In this document: piece after piece, positions 43,979-55,300 of the stretch | Position numbering within the stretch: the first letter of the stretch is position 1 | Layout: each line of letters starts with the position of its first letter | Source of the DNA: Aequorivita sp. | GTDB taxonomy: Bacteria > Bacteroidota > Bacteroidia > Flavobacteriales > Flavobacteriaceae | DNA length: 64,000 nt | Direction: 5' to 3' | Assembly (NCBI GenBank): GCA_024637015.1 | Contig: JAGXGE010000030.1 | Location: 45,406 to 109,405, forward strand | The notes under the pieces: model-generated | What the model was told of the DNA's origin: nothing | The model's database searches: none | What the model saw: the letters and a program-made list of their open reading frames with translations, nothing else | Position numbers and translations under genes: made by a program

Positions 43979-45166
43979 ATGGCAAAAGAAACATTCGATC
44001 GGTCAAAACCCCACTTAAATGTAGGTACAATTGGACACGTAGATCACGGTAAAACAACGTTAACCGCAGCTATTACCAAAGTAATGGCCGATGCGGGTTA
44101 TTCGGAAGCCAGATCATTCGACCAAATTGATAACGCTCCAGAGGAGAAAGAAAGAGGTATAACAATTAACTCTTCACACGTAGAGTACCAAACTGCTAAC
44201 CGTCACTACGCACACGTTGACTGTCCTGGTCACGCGGATTACGTAAAGAACATGGTTACTGGTGCTGCCCAAATGGACGGTGCTATTCTAGTTGTTGCTG
44301 CTACAGACGGACCAATGCCACAAACACGTGAGCACATCCTTCTTGGACGCCAGGTAGGTATTCCACGTATGGTTGTATTCATGAATAAAGTGGATATGGT
44401 TGATGATGAAGAGCTACTTGAATTGGTTGAAATGGAGATCCGTGATCTTCTTAACTTTTACGAGTATGATGGTGATAATGGACCTGTAATTGCTGGTTCT
44501 GCACTGGGCGCACTCAACGGTGAGCAAAAATGGGTTGATACAGTTCTTCAATTGATGGAAGCTGTTGATGCTTGGATTGAACTTCCAACTCGTGATGTTG
44601 ATAAGCCTTTCCTAATGCCTATTGAAGATGTATTCTCTATTACTGGTCGTGGTACTGTTGCAACAGGACGTATCGAAACAGGTGTAGCAAATACAGGAGA
44701 TGTTGTTGACATCATCGGTATGGGTGCTGAAAAATTAACTTCTACAGTTACTGGAGTAGAGATGTTCCGTAAAATTCTTGATAGAGGTGAAGCGGGAGAT
44801 AACGTTGGTATCCTTTTAAGAGGTATTGAAAAGAACGATATCCGTCGTGGTATGGTTATTTGTAAAAAAGGATCTGTAACTCCACACGCTAAATTCAAAG
44901 CTGAGGTTTATATCCTTAAAAAAGAAGAAGGTGGACGTCACACTCCATTCCATAACAACTACCGTCCACAGTTCTACGTTCGTACAACTGATGTAACTGG
45001 AACAATCATGCTTCCTGATGGTGTTGAAATGGTAATGCCTGGTGATAACTTAACTATAAACGTTGAGTTGCTTCAGTCTATCGCAATGAATGTAGGTCTT
45101 CGCTTCGCTATCCGTGAAGGTGGACGTACTGTAGGTGCAGGTCAGGTAACTGAGATTTTAGACTAA
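43979..45166 (+). CDS. tuf: elongation factor Tu
   Basis: A 395-residue EF-Tu, full length. The GTP-binding motifs are 'GHVDHGKT' (about 18-25), '[20 protein letters not shown]' and 'NKVD'; domains 2 and 3 follow, with '[12 protein letters not shown]' near the C-terminus. It delivers aminoacyl-tRNA to the ribosome and is expected to be one of the most abundant proteins. Codon choice looks strongly biased, as usual for tuf. It follows four tRNA genes and precedes tRNA-Trp and secE. The start has no Shine-Dalgarno, only an A-rich leader. Confidence 0.98.
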   Translation: MAKETFDRSKPHLNVGTIGHVDHGKTTLTAAITKVMADAGYSEARSFDQIDNAPEEKERGITINSSHVEYQTANRHYAHVDCPGHADYVKNMVTGAAQMDGAILVVAATDGPMPQTREHILLGRQVGIPRMVVFMNKVDMVDDEELLELVEMEIRDLLNFYEYDGDNGPVIAGSALGALNGEQKWVDTVLQLMEAVDAWIELPTRDVDKPFLMPIEDVFSITGRGTVATGRIETGVANTGDVVDIIGMGAEKLTSTVTGVEMFRKILDRGEAGDNVGILLRGIEKNDIRRGMVICKKGSVTPHAKFKAEVYILKKEEGGRHTPFHNNYRPQFYVRTTDVTGTIMLPDGVEMVMPGDNLTINVELLQSIAMNVGLRFAIREGGRTVGAGQVTEILD

Positions 45167-45189
45167 TTATCATATAATTAAAAGCACTG

Positions 45190-45216
45190 GGTGTCCCGAA
45201 TTTACTTCGGGATACC
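45190..45216 (+). terminator. hairpin between tuf and tRNA-Trp
   Basis: GGTGTCCCGAA (45190-45200) pairs with TTCGGGATACC (45206-45216, one G-T pair) over 5 nt, followed by TTGGCTTTTG. It may end or attenuate the tuf transcript, or be a processing site. Confidence 0.6.
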
Positions 45217-45272
45217 TTGGCTTTTGTAGCGGGTTTAGCGTAAAGTAAGTAAATGATGCTAATCCTAAACAA

Positions 45273-45345
45273 ACGGGTTTAGCTCAGTTGGTAGAGCACT
45301 GGTCTCCAAAACCAGGTGTCGTGAGTTCGAGTCTCCCAACCCGTG
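45273..45345 (+). tRNA. tRNA-Trp (anticodon CCA)
   Basis: A 73-nt cloverleaf with acceptor ACGGGTT/AACCCGT, anticodon loop CTCCAAA (anticodon CCA), T-arm 'GTGAGTTCGAGTCTC' region and discriminator G. It is placed between tuf and secE as in many bacteria. Confidence 0.95.
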
Positions 45346-45424
45346 CAAAAAAAATATTTTTTTCTGAAATGCTTAGCACAAGCGAAAAACTTTCAGAAAT
45401 ATCCGAAACTAATACTGCGACAAA

Positions 45425-45613
45425 ATGGTGAACTATATTACAGAATCGTATAAAGAACTTAAGAACCACGTTACCTGGCCTACTTGGGTAGAAGCGCAGA
45501 AGCTTACCGTTATTGTAGCGGTTTTTTCTGTTCTGTTGGCCTTGGCAATTTGGGGAGTGGATACAGTATTCCGTTGGGTAGTGGATCAATATTTCATCTG
45601 GATCAAGTCGTAA
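45425..45613 (+). CDS. secE: preprotein translocase subunit SecE
   Basis: A 62-residue protein with the conserved 'YKELKNHVTWPTWVEAQKLT' amphipathic helix and one membrane helix ('VIVAVFSVLLALAIWGVDTV'). It is the short single-helix form of SecE, clamping SecY in the inner-membrane translocon. It sits 3 nt before nusG, the invariant bacterial pairing. Confidence 0.95.
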   Translation: MVNYITESYKELKNHVTWPTWVEAQKLTVIVAVFSVLLALAIWGVDTVFRWVVDQYFIWIKS

Positions 45614-45616
45614 GAA

Positions 45617-46171
45617 ATGACCGAAACAACAAGTACAAAAAAATGGTATGTAGTCCGTTCAGTAAGTGGACAGGAGAACAAGATCAAATCGTATATCGAA
45701 ACTGAGATAAAACGATTGGAGCTTGAGGATTATATTGATCAGGTGCTCGTACCCACTGAAAAAGTAATACAGATCCGTAACGGAAAAAAAGTGAACAAAG
45801 AACGTGTTTACTTTCCGGGTTACATAATGATACAAGCAAACTTGGGTGGCGAAGTCCCACACATCATAAAATCAATTAACGGCGTTATTGGTTTTTTAGG
45901 TGAAGTTAAAGGTGGAGACCCCGTGCCGCTTAGACAATCTGAAGTAAACAGAATGTTAGGAAAAGTAGATGAATTGTCTGTAAAAGACGATAATGTAAAC
46001 ATTCCTTTCATCACTGGCGAAACAGTAAAAGTTATAGATGGTCCGTTTAATGGATTTAACGGTACCGTAGAAAAAATAAATGAAGAAAAACGCAAGCTTG
46101 AGGTAATGGTGAAAATCTTTGGAAGAAAAACACCATTGGAATTGAGTTATATGCAAGTAGAAAAAGTTTAA
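45617..46171 (+). CDS. nusG: transcription termination/antitermination factor NusG
   Basis: A 184-residue NusG. The N-terminal NGN domain begins 'KKWYVVRSVSGQENKIKSYI' and has 'VYFPGYIMIQANL'; the KOW domain is at about 135-184 ('FITGETVKVIDGPFNGFNGT'). It travels with RNA polymerase, raises processivity and links it to Rho or the ribosome. It lies 3 nt after secE and before the L11 operon. Confidence 0.97.
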   Translation: MTETTSTKKWYVVRSVSGQENKIKSYIETEIKRLELEDYIDQVLVPTEKVIQIRNGKKVNKERVYFPGYIMIQANLGGEVPHIIKSINGVIGFLGEVKGGDPVPLRQSEVNRMLGKVDELSVKDDNVNIPFITGETVKVIDGPFNGFNGTVEKINEEKRKLEVMVKIFGRKTPLELSYMQVEKV

Positions 46172-46235
46172 TTGTTACGCTTAATAGGTTTTTTCAGAGG
46201 CTTCCACTTTTGAAAGACCACATTAAAAATTAGAA

Positions 46236-46673
46236 ATGGCAAAAGAAATCAGTAAAGTAGTTAAGTTGCAAGTTCGTGGAGGTGCTGCTAATCCATCGCC
46301 ACCAGTTGGACCTGCTCTTGGTGCTGCCGGTGTTAACATCATGGAGTTCTGTAAGCAATTCAATGCTAGAACCCAAGATAAGCAAGGTAAAGTATTGCCA
46401 GTGGCGATCACGGTATTTAAAGACAAATCTTTTGATTTTGTTATTAAAACCCCACCCGCTGCAGTACAAATACTTGAAGCTGCTAAAGCAAAAAAAGGCT
46501 CCGGTGAACCACACGCAAAAAAAGTAGCCACTATCTCTTGGGACCAAATTAAAATGATCGCGGAAGATAAAATGCCCGATCTTAATGCATTTACCGTAGA
46601 GTCTGCTATGAAAATGGTAGCTGGTACTGCACGTTCTATGGGAGTTAAAGTAAAAGGTGACGCACCTTTTTAA
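46236..46673 (+). CDS. rplK: large ribosomal subunit protein uL11
   Basis: A 145-residue uL11 with '[20 protein letters not shown]' near the N-terminus and the C-terminal rRNA-binding domain with '[20 protein letters not shown]'. It binds the GTPase-centre region of 23S rRNA. It is the first gene of the rplK-rplA-rplJ-rplL-rpoB-rpoC string, 64 nt after nusG. Confidence 0.98.
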   Translation: MAKEISKVVKLQVRGGAANPSPPVGPALGAAGVNIMEFCKQFNARTQDKQGKVLPVAITVFKDKSFDFVIKTPPAAVQILEAAKAKKGSGEPHAKKVATISWDQIKMIAEDKMPDLNAFTVESAMKMVAGTARSMGVKVKGDAPF

Positions 46674-46693
46674 TCTGAAAAAGAATCTATAAA

Positions 46694-47389
46694 ATGGCAC
46701 AATTAACTAAAAAGCAAAAGGAAGCTAATCTTAAGGTAGAGGATAGAACCTATACCGTAGCTGAAGCTTCTGCTTTAATAAAAGAAATCACCAGCGTAAA
46801 GTTTGATGCTTCCGTTGACCTTGCGATACGTCTTAACGTGGATCCACGTAAAGCGAATCAAATGGTTAGAGGTGTTGTTACCCTTCCTCACGGAACAGGT
46901 AAAGACGTAAAAGTATTGGCATTGGTAACTCCAGATAAGGAGGCCGAAGCCAAGGAAGCAGGAGCAGACTACGTAGGTCTTGATGAGTACCTCGACAAAA
47001 TTAAAGGAGGATGGACAGATGTTGACGTAATTGTAACTATGCCAAGTGTAATGGGTAAATTGGGTCCTTTAGGACGTATATTAGGTCCTCGTGGTCTGAT
47101 GCCAAACCCAAAAACAGGTACAGTAACTATGGACGTTGCTAAAGCAGTTTCAGATGTAAAAGCTGGTAAGATTGACTTTAAAGTTGACAAGACTGGTATT
47201 GTACACGCAGCAATCGGGAAAGCATCTTTTGATGCCGATAAAATTGCAGGAAACGCAAGAGAATTATTAACAACCCTCGTTAAACTTAAACCTCAAGCGG
47301 CAAAAGGTATTTACATAAAAAGTATTTTTATGTCTAGTACAATGAGCCCAGGTGTTGAAATTGATACTAAAAGGTTTACTGAGCAGTAA
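46694..47389 (+). CDS. rplA: large ribosomal subunit protein uL1
   Basis: A 231-residue uL1, with '[20 protein letters not shown]', '[16 protein letters not shown]' and '[18 protein letters not shown]', the strongly conserved L1 signature. It forms the mobile L1 stalk at the E site and in many bacteria represses its own operon by binding the mRNA. It lies 20 nt after rplK and 12 nt before rplJ. Confidence 0.98.
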   Translation: MAQLTKKQKEANLKVEDRTYTVAEASALIKEITSVKFDASVDLAIRLNVDPRKANQMVRGVVTLPHGTGKDVKVLALVTPDKEAEAKEAGADYVGLDEYLDKIKGGWTDVDVIVTMPSVMGKLGPLGRILGPRGLMPNPKTGTVTMDVAKAVSDVKAGKIDFKVDKTGIVHAAIGKASFDADKIAGNARELLTTLVKLKPQAAKGIYIKSIFMSSTMSPGVEIDTKRFTEQ

Positions 47390-47401
47390 AAACTGGAAAT
47401 T

Positions 47402-47923
47402 ATGACAAGAGAAGAAAAATCACAAGTAATTGAAACGTTGACTGCGCAGTTGTCTGATAATGCCAATATCTATTTGGCAGATATTTCAGGCCTTAACGCA
47501 GGGAACACTTCCAACCTTCGTCGTGCTTGTTTCAAAGCAGGTGTTCAGTTGGCAGTTGTCAAGAACACATTGCTTAAAAAAGCAATGGAGAGTTCAGATA
47601 AGGACTTTGGAGAATTAACAGAAATACTTAAAGGAAACACTTCTTTAATGTTCTCTGAAACTGGTAACGCACCAGCCAAAGTAATTAAAGAATTCAGAAA
47701 AAAATCTGATAAGCCGCTTTTGAAAGGTGCCTACATCCAAGAGTCAATTTACGTTGGCGACAATCAATTGGATAACTTGGTTGACCTTAAATCTAAAGAT
47801 GAACTTGTTGGAGAAATTATCGGGTTGTTGCAATCGCCTGCCAAAAATGTTATTTCAGCTCTTAAGAGCGGTGGTAACACAATCGCAGGACTTGTTAAAA
47901 CCTTATCCGAAAGAGAAGGATAA
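47402..47923 (+). CDS. rplJ: large ribosomal subunit protein uL10
   Basis: A 173-residue uL10 with 'MTREEKSQVIETLTAQLSDN', 'YLADISGLNAGNTSNLRR' and 'VVKNTLLKKAMES'. The C-terminal helix that holds bL12 dimers is at about 140-173. It anchors the L12 stalk. Only 12 nt separate it from rplA, so there is no long structured L10 leader of the E. coli kind directly upstream. Confidence 0.97.
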   Translation: MTREEKSQVIETLTAQLSDNANIYLADISGLNAGNTSNLRRACFKAGVQLAVVKNTLLKKAMESSDKDFGELTEILKGNTSLMFSETGNAPAKVIKEFRKKSDKPLLKGAYIQESIYVGDNQLDNLVDLKSKDELVGEIIGLLQSPAKNVISALKSGGNTIAGLVKTLSEREG

Positions 47924-47981
47924 AATTTCATTTAGCACTAATTAATTTATATAAACACAATTATTTTTAAAAACGATAGAA

Positions 47982-48356
47982 ATGGCAGATTTGAAAGATT
48001 TCGCAGAAAAATTGGTTAACCTAACAGTAAAAGAAGTTAATGAGTTAGCTACAATATTAAAAGACGAGTATGGCATTGAGCCTGCTGCTGCAGCTGTTGC
48101 TGTTTCCGCTGGTGGAGGTGCTGCTGCTGAAGCCGCAGAAGAGCAATCAGAATTCACAGTAATGTTGAAAGCTGCTGGTGCTTCTAAGCTTGCAGTTGTA
48201 AAACTAGTTAAGGAATTAACTGGTGCTGGTCTTAAAGAAGCAAAAGAATTAGTTGACAACGCTCCTTCTCCAATAAAAGAAGGTGTATCTAAAGATGAAG
48301 CTGAGGCTTTAAAAGCACAACTAGAAGAAGCTGGGGCTGAGGTTGAGCTTAAGTAA
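47982..48356 (+). CDS. rplL: large ribosomal subunit protein bL12
   Basis: A 124-residue bL12. The N-terminal dimer domain is followed by an Ala/Gly-rich hinge (about 36-50) and the C-terminal factor-binding domain with '[20 protein letters not shown]' and '[12 protein letters not shown]'. It recruits translational GTPases. A strong UUCG-capped hairpin lies between it and rpoB. Confidence 0.98.
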   Translation: MADLKDFAEKLVNLTVKEVNELATILKDEYGIEPAAAAVAVSAGGGAAAEAAEEQSEFTVMLKAAGASKLAVVKLVKELTGAGLKEAKELVDNAPSPIKEGVSKDEAEALKAQLEEAGAEVELK

Positions 48357-48379
48357 GCTCCTTACGTTCCAAACCCTAA

Positions 48380-48416
48380 GGTTTAGGTCTTCCGTTTCGA
48401 CGGAAAGACCTAAACC
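48380..48416 (+). terminator. UUCG-capped hairpin between rplL and rpoB (attenuator or processing site)
   Basis: GGTTTAGGTCTTCCG (48380-48394) pairs with CGGAAAGACCTAAACC (48401-48416), with one bulged A and a closing T-A pair around the tetraloop TTCG (48396-48399). A short T-containing run (ATTTTGC) follows. It lies 24 nt after rplL and 75 nt before rpoB. Confidence 0.8.
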
Positions 48417-48490
48417 ATTTTGCGTATATAATGGTTAACGCCTTTTTTATACGATTTTCATTATTATTTTAATTAAAATTCCGTCCATAG

Positions 48491-51400
48491 ATGTCAGCAA
48501 CGCAAACTGAAAGATTGAATTTTTCCTCTGTAAAAAATAAGCCGGACTATCCCGACTTTTTGGACATTCAGATTAAATCCTTTCAGGATTTTTTCCAGTT
48601 GGAAACCAAATCAGAAGAAAGAGGCCAAGAAGGATTATACAAAACCTTTTTGGAAAATTTCCCGATTACCGATACCCGCAACCAATTCGTTTTAGAGTTT
48701 TTAGACTATTTCGTAGATCCACCAAGATATTCCATCCAGGAATGTATTGAGCGAGGTCTAACCTATAGTGTGCCTCTTAAAGCGCGGTTGAAACTGTACT
48801 GTACAGATGCCGAGCACGAAGATTTTGAAACCATCGTGCAGGATGTTTACCTAGGTACAATTCCTTACATGACCCCAAGCGGAACATTCTGCATAAACGG
48901 GGCTGAGCGTGTAGTTGTTTCACAGCTTCACCGTTCTCCTGGTGTATTCTTTGGCCAGTCGTTCCACGCAAATGGAACCAAACTTTACTCTGCCCGTGTA
49001 ATTCCTTTCAAAGGTTCATGGATTGAGTTCGCCACAGATATCAACAGTGTGATGTATGCATACATTGATCGTAAGAAAAAATTACCTGTAACCACACTTT
49101 TCCGTGCCATTGGTTTTGAAAGGGATAAGGATATTCTTGAAATATTTGACCTAGCGGAAGAAGTGAAAGCTTCAAAAACAGGACTTAAAAAATACATCGG
49201 TCGTAAATTGGCCGCCCGTGTTCTAAAAACTTGGCATGAGGATTTCGTGGATGAAGATACTGGCGAAGTTGTTTCCATTGAGCGTAACGAAATTATTTTG
49301 GATCGAGATACTGTTCTTGAAAAAGAACATATCGATGAGGTAATTGACTCTGGTTCAAAAACTATTCTGTTGCACAAAGAGGATAACCTTTTGGCTGATT
49401 ATGCCATTATCCACAATACTTTGCAAAAAGATCCTACTAATTCTGAAAAAGAAGCAGTAGAACATATATATAGACAACTTCGTAATGCTGAACCGCCCGA
49501 TGAGGAAACTGCTCGTGGTATTATCCACAAACTTTTCTTTAGCGATCAAAGATACAATCTCGGTGAAGTAGGTCGTTACAGAATGAACAAAAAACTAGGT
49601 CTTGATATCGCAATGGATAAGCAAGTGCTTACCAAAGAAGATATTATTACCATCGTTAAATATTTGATCGAGCTTATCAACTCTAAAGCAGAGATTGATG
49701 ATATTGACCACCTTAGCAACCGTCGTGTACGTACAGTAGGTGAACAATTGTCACAACAGTTTGGTGTTGGTCTTGCCCGTATGGCACGTACCATCCGCGA
49801 ACGTATGAATGTTCGTGATAATGAGGTGTTTACTCCTATTGATTTGATTAATGCGAAAACACTTTCGTCAGTAATCAACTCTTTCTTTGGTACCAACCAG
49901 CTTTCACAGTTTATGGACCAGACCAACCCATTGGCAGAGATTACGCACAAGCGTCGTCTTTCGGCACTTGGGCCAGGAGGTCTTTCTCGTGAAAGAGCAG
50001 GTTTCGAGGTTCGTGACGTTCACTATACACACTACGGTCGTTTATGTCCAATTGAAACCCCAGAAGGACCGAACATTGGTTTGATTTCTTCACTTGCGGT
50101 TTATGCGAAAGTGAACAATCTTGGTTTCATCGAGACACCTTACCGTAAAGTTACAGATGGTAAAATTGACTTGAAGCATGAGCCAGTTTATCTTTCTGCT
50201 GAAGAAGAGGAAGAAAAACACATTGCCCAAGCAAACATTCCATTAACAGATAAAGGTGAAATTGATACGGATAAAGTAATTGCCCGTATGGAAGGTGACT
50301 TCCCATTGGTAGAGCCAAGCGTAGTGAATTACGCAGACGTTGCGCCAAACCAGATTGCATCTATTTCAGCATCTTTGATTCCTTTCTTGGAACACGATGA
50401 TGCAAACCGTGCACTGATGGGCTCAAACATGATGCGCCAAGCTGTACCTTTATTGATTGCAGATTCACCAATTGTTGGAACTGGTCTTGAAAGACAAGTT
50501 GCTTCTGATAGCCGTGTATTGATAAATGCAGAAGGAGACGGTGTGGTTGAATATGTTGATGCAAATGAAATCACTATTAAATATGACCGTACCGAAAACG
50601 AACGTATGGTTAGTTTTGATTCTGATGATAAAACATATCAATTAGTAAAATTCAGAAAGACAAACCAAAGTACTTCCATTAACTTGAAGCCTATTGTTCG
50701 CAAAGGCGACCGAGTGAAAAAAGGACAGGTTCTTTGTCAAGGTTATGCTACCGAAAAAGGAGAACTTGCTCTTGGACGAAACATGAAGGTTGCCTTCATG
50801 CCTTGGAAAGGTTATAACTTTGAGGATGCAATCGTGATTTCTGAAAAAGTGGTTCGTGAAGATATTTTCACTTCTATCCATATTGACGAATATTCATTGG
50901 AAGTTCGAGATACCAAATTGGGTAACGAAGAGTTGACCAACGATATTCCAAACGTTTCGGAAGAAGCTACAAAAGATTTGGATGAATTCGGTATGATTCG
51001 AATTGGAGCCGAGGTAAAACCTGGCGATATCCTTATCGGAAAAATTACTCCAAAAGGAGAAAGCGATCCAACGCCAGAAGAAAAACTGCTTCGCGCCATT
51101 TTTGGTGACAAAGCAGGTGATGTAAAGGATGCTTCGCTTAAAGCTTCGCCATCTTTAAACGGTGTGGTGATAGACAAGAAATTGTTTGCCCGTGCTGTAA
51201 AGGACAAACGTAAGCGTGCGAAAGACAAAGAAGACATCGCAGAACTTGAGGCAAAATACGAAGCAAAATTTGTTGCGCTTCAAGATGTGTTGGTTGAAAA
51301 ACTTTTCACTATTGTAGGCGGAAAAACTGCTCAGGGAGTGAACAACGACCTTGGTGAAGTAGTATTCCCAAAAGGGAAGAAGTTCACATTAAAAATGCTT

Positions 51401-52303
51401 CACGCCGTTGACGATTACACCCACTTAACTGGAGGTGTTTGGACAACTGATGATGAAACCAACGTGTTGGTTGCAGATTTGATGCACAACTATAAAATTA
51501 AGGAAAACGACCTTCAAGGTAACTTGCGTCGTGAGAAGTTTACTATCTCCGTTGGGGATGAGCTTCCTTCTGGAATTTTGAAACTCGCTAAAGTTTACAT
51601 CGCGAAAAAGCGTAAGCTGAAAGTAGGGGACAAGATGGCGGGACGTCACGGAAACAAAGGTATTGTTGCGCGTATTGTTCGTGAAGAAGATATGCCTTTC
51701 CTTGAAGATGGAACTCCTGTTGATATCGTGTTGAACCCACTTGGGGTACCATCGCGTATGAACATTGGGCAGATTTATGAAACGGTTCTTGGATGGGCTG
51801 GACAAAAGTTAGGTCGCAAATATGCAACTCCAATTTTTGACGGTGCAACTATAGATCAGATTAATGAATTGACCGATGAAGCTGGAATTCCAAGATTTGG
51901 ACACACCTATCTATTTGATGGTGGAACCGGTAAGCGTTTTGACCAACCTGCAACTGTAGGTATAATCTATATGCTTAAACTGGGCCACATGGTAGATGAC
52001 AAGATGCACGCGCGTTCCATTGGGCCGTACTCACTTATTACGCAACAACCTCTTGGTGGTAAAGCACAATTTGGTGGTCAGCGTTTTGGAGAGATGGAAG
52101 TTTGGGCCTTGGAAGCATACGGTGCATCCAGCACACTTAGAGAAATATTGACTGTTAAATCTGATGATGTTATTGGAAGGGCGAAAACCTACGAAGCAAT
52201 CGTAAAAGGTGAAACCATGCCAGAACCAGGATTACCAGAATCTTTCAACGTACTTATGCACGAATTGAAAGGATTGGGTCTTGACATTAGATTAGAAGAA
52301 TAA
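48491..52303 (+). CDS. rpoB: DNA-directed RNA polymerase subunit beta
   Basis: A 1270-residue RpoB, full length for Bacteroidota. It begins with '[20 protein letters not shown]' and includes the rifampicin-region segment '[20 protein letters not shown]' and '[20 protein letters not shown]', plus '[16 protein letters not shown]' and the C-terminal '[18 protein letters not shown]'. It forms much of the catalytic cleft. 134 nt upstream separate it from rplL and hold a strong hairpin. No disruption is visible. Confidence 0.98.
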   Translation: MSATQTERLNFSSVKNKPDYPDFLDIQIKSFQDFFQLETKSEERGQEGLYKTFLENFPITDTRNQFVLEFLDYFVDPPRYSIQECIERGLTYSVPLKARLKLYCTDAEHEDFETIVQDVYLGTIPYMTPSGTFCINGAERVVVSQLHRSPGVFFGQSFHANGTKLYSARVIPFKGSWIEFATDINSVMYAYIDRKKKLPVTTLFRAIGFERDKDILEIFDLAEEVKASKTGLKKYIGRKLAARVLKTWHEDFVDEDTGEVVSIERNEIILDRDTVLEKEHIDEVIDSGSKTILLHKEDNLLADYAIIHNTLQKDPTNSEKEAVEHIYRQLRNAEPPDEETARGIIHKLFFSDQRYNLGEVGRYRMNKKLGLDIAMDKQVLTKEDIITIVKYLIELINSKAEIDDIDHLSNRRVRTVGEQLSQQFGVGLARMARTIRERMNVRDNEVFTPIDLINAKTLSSVINSFFGTNQLSQFMDQTNPLAEITHKRRLSALGPGGLSRERAGFEVRDVHYTHYGRLCPIETPEGPNIGLISSLAVYAKVNNLGFIETPYRKVTDGKIDLKHEPVYLSAEEEEEKHIAQANIPLTDKGEIDTDKVIARMEGDFPLVEPSVVNYADVAPNQIASISASLIPFLEHDDANRALMGSNMMRQAVPLLIADSPIVGTGLERQVASDSRVLINAEGDGVVEYVDANEITIKYDRTENERMVSFDSDDKTYQLVKFRKTNQSTSINLKPIVRKGDRVKKGQVLCQGYATEKGELALGRNMKVAFMPWKGYNFEDAIVISEKVVREDIFTSIHIDEYSLEVRDTKLGNEELTNDIPNVSEEATKDLDEFGMIRIGAEVKPGDILIGKITPKGESDPTPEEKLLRAIFGDKAGDVKDASLKASPSLNGVVIDKKLFARAVKDKRKRAKDKEDIAELEAKYEAKFVALQDVLVEKLFTIVGGKTAQGVNNDLGEVVFPKGKKFTLKMLHAVDDYTHLTGGVWTTDDETNVLVADLMHNYKIKENDLQGNLRREKFTISVGDELPSGILKLAKVYIAKKRKLKVGDKMAGRHGNKGIVARIVREEDMPFLEDGTPVDIVLNPLGVPSRMNIGQIYETVLGWAGQKLGRKYATPIFDGATIDQINELTDEAGIPRFGHTYLFDGGTGKRFDQPATVGIIYMLKLGHMVDDKMHARSIGPYSLITQQPLGGKAQFGGQRFGEMEVWALEAYGASSTLREILTVKSDDVIGRAKTYEAIVKGETMPEPGLPESFNVLMHELKGLGLDIRLEE

Positions 52304-52309
52304 ATTGGC

Positions 52310-52329
52310 ATCCCCGCGAAGGCGGGGAT
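52310..52329. repeat. GC-rich hairpin repeat between rpoB and rpoC
   Basis: ATCCCCGC (52310-52317), loop GAAG, GCGGGGAT (52322-52329). This short perfect palindrome looks like a dispersed repeat unit rather than a terminator, since no T tract follows and transcription must continue into rpoC. Confidence 0.7.
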
Positions 52330-52394
52330 CTCAAAATTCTTTACGAAATCATTATAGATGGTTTCAATCACAACAACAAAGTTTATTTTAAATC

Positions 52395-55300
52395 ATGATG
52401 AACAGAAATAAAGAAAACACAGTACAGAAATTCGACAAGATTTCTATTGGTTTGGCTTCCCCTGAATCCATTTTGGCGGAATCACGTGGTGAAGTATTAA
52501 AGCCCGAAACAATCAACTACCGTACGCACAAGCCAGAGCGTGACGGACTTTTCTGTGAGCGTATTTTTGGTCCGGTAAAGGATTACGAATGTGCCTGTGG
52601 CAAATATAAAAGAATCCGCTACAAAGGTATTGTATGTGACCGTTGTGGTGTGGAAGTAACGGAGAAGAAAGTACGTCGTGACCGTGTGGGGCATATCAAT
52701 TTGGTAGTTCCTGTGGCACATATTTGGTACTTCCGTAGTCTTCCAAACAAAATTGGTTACCTTCTTGGATTGCCTTCCAAGAAATTGGATATGATAATTT
52801 ACTACGAGCGTTATGTAGTAATTCAGCCAGGTATTGCAAAATACGAAGGTGGTGAAGCCGTTAAAAAAATGGACTTCCTTACCGAAGAAGAATATCTTGC
52901 AATCTTTGATTCAATTCCACAAGAAAACCAGTATTTGGATGAAAGCGATCCAAACAAATTTATCGCGAAAATGGGAGCAGAGTGCTTGATCGATCTTTTA
53001 CAAAGAATCGATTTGAACACTTTGTCTTATAACCTTCGCCATAAAGCAAACAACGAAACTTCAAAGCAACGTAAAACGGAAGCGTTAAAGCGCCTTCAAG
53101 TTGTGGAAGCACTTCGTGATGCAAACAAAAACCGCGAGAACAAAGCCGAATGGATGATTATGAAAGTAGTTCCGGTAATTCCACCAGAATTACGTCCGTT
53201 GGTGCCGCTTGATGGTGGTCGTTTCGCAACTTCAGATTTAAATGATTTATACCGTCGTGTAATTATACGTAACAATCGCTTGAAGCGATTGATGGAGATT
53301 AAAGCTCCAGAAGTTATCCTTCGTAACGAGAAGCGTATGCTTCAGGAATCGGTAGATTCATTGTTTGATAACACCCGTAAATCTTCAGCAGTAAAAACTG
53401 ACAGCAACCGCCCATTGAAATCCCTTTCAGATTCATTGAAAGGTAAACAAGGTCGTTTTCGTCAAAACTTGCTTGGTAAGCGTGTGGATTATTCTGCTCG
53501 TTCGGTAATCGTCGTTGGACCGGAATTGAAATTGTTCGAATGCGGTATTCCAAAAGATATGGCAGCTGAACTTTACAAGCCTTTTGTAATCCGTAAATTG
53601 ATTGAAAGAGGTATTGTAAAAACTGTAAAATCTGCAAAGAAAATTATAGATAAAAAGGAGCCTGTAGTTTGGGATATCCTTGAAAATGTATTGAAAGGAC
53701 ACCCAGTTATGCTTAACCGGGCCCCAACTTTGCACAGACTTGGTATTCAAGCTTTCCAACCTAAGTTAATTGAAGGAAAAGCGATCCAACTACACCCATT
53801 GGTATGTACTGCATTCAACGCGGATTTCGATGGTGACCAGATGGCGGTTCACTTACCATTAGGGCCAGAGGCTATTTTGGAATGCCAGTTGTTGATGCTT
53901 GCTTCACATAACATTTTGAACCCTGCAAACGGTTCGCCGGTTGCGGTTCCTTCTCAGGATATGGTTTTGGGTCTTTACTATATGACCAAACTTAGAAAAT
54001 CTACTGATGAAGTAAAAGTGAAAGGTGAAGGCTTAACTTTTTACTCAGCCGAAGAAGCTATTATTGCCTACAATGAGGGAATGGTAGACTTGAATGCTGA
54101 AATAAGAATACGTACAACAGACTTTAATGATAAAGGTGAATTGGTAAAACAAATCATCACCACAACTTTGGGAAGAGTAATCTTTAACGAGAAAGTTCCT
54201 GAAGCTGCTGGTTACATTAACGAAGTATTGACTAAAAAGTCACTTCGTGATATTATCGGTGGAATTTTGAAAGTAACTTCAGTTCCTGTTACTTCAGCTT
54301 TCCTTGATGAAATTAAAACCCTTGGATATAAATTCGCTTTTGAAGGTGGATTGTCTTTTAGCCTTGGTGATATTATTATCCCTGCTGAAAAACAAAGTAT
54401 GATTGATAGCGCCAACACACAAGTGGATGGTATTATCAACAGCTACAACATGGGGCTTATTACAAATAACGAACGTTACAACCAAGTAATTGATATTTGG
54501 ACTGCAACCAACGCTGAACTTACCGAGCTTTCTATGAAGCGTATTCGTGAAGATCAGCAAGGTTTCAACTCTGTATATATGATGCTTGATTCTGGTGCGA
54601 GGGGTTCTAAGGAACAAATCCGTCAGTTAACAGGTATGCGTGGATTGATGGCGAAGCCTAAAAAATCGAACTCAGGTGGAGGCGAGATTATTGAAAACCC
54701 AATTCTTTCTAACTTTAAGGAAGGACTTTCAATTCTTGAATACTTTATCTCTACTCACGGTGCGCGTAAAGGTCTTGCGGATACCGCTCTTAAAACAGCA
54801 GATGCAGGTTACTTAACTCGTCGTTTGGTAGATGTTTCGCAAGATGTTATTATCAATATAGAAGATTGTTACACACTTCGTGGAATTGAAGTTTCGGCTT
54901 TAAAGAAAAACGAAGAAATAGTAGAATCGCTTCGTGATCGAATTGTTGGTCGTACTGCGCTTAACGATATAGTTAATCCGTTGACAAAAGAATTGCTTGT
55001 TGCTTCTGGCGAACATATTTACGAAGAAATTGCAGATGCTATTGCAGCATCTCCATTGGAGAGTGTTGAAGTTCGTTCTGCACTTACGTGTGAGGCAAAA
55101 CAAGGAATCTGTTCACAATGTTACGGTCGTAACCTTGCTACCAATAAAATGGTTCAGCGTGGGGAAGCTGTTGGTGTTGTGGCTGCACAATCAATTGGTG
55201 AACCAGGAACCCAGCTTACACTTCGTACGTTCCACGTGGGAGGTATTGCTGGTAACATTTCCGAAGAGAACAAATTGGTTGTTAAGTTTGATGGTAAAGC

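Noticed and set aside
44548..44898. Antisense frame within tuf
   Set aside because: Long reverse frames are expected opposite highly biased genes such as tuf and rpoB. There is no domain or start context.
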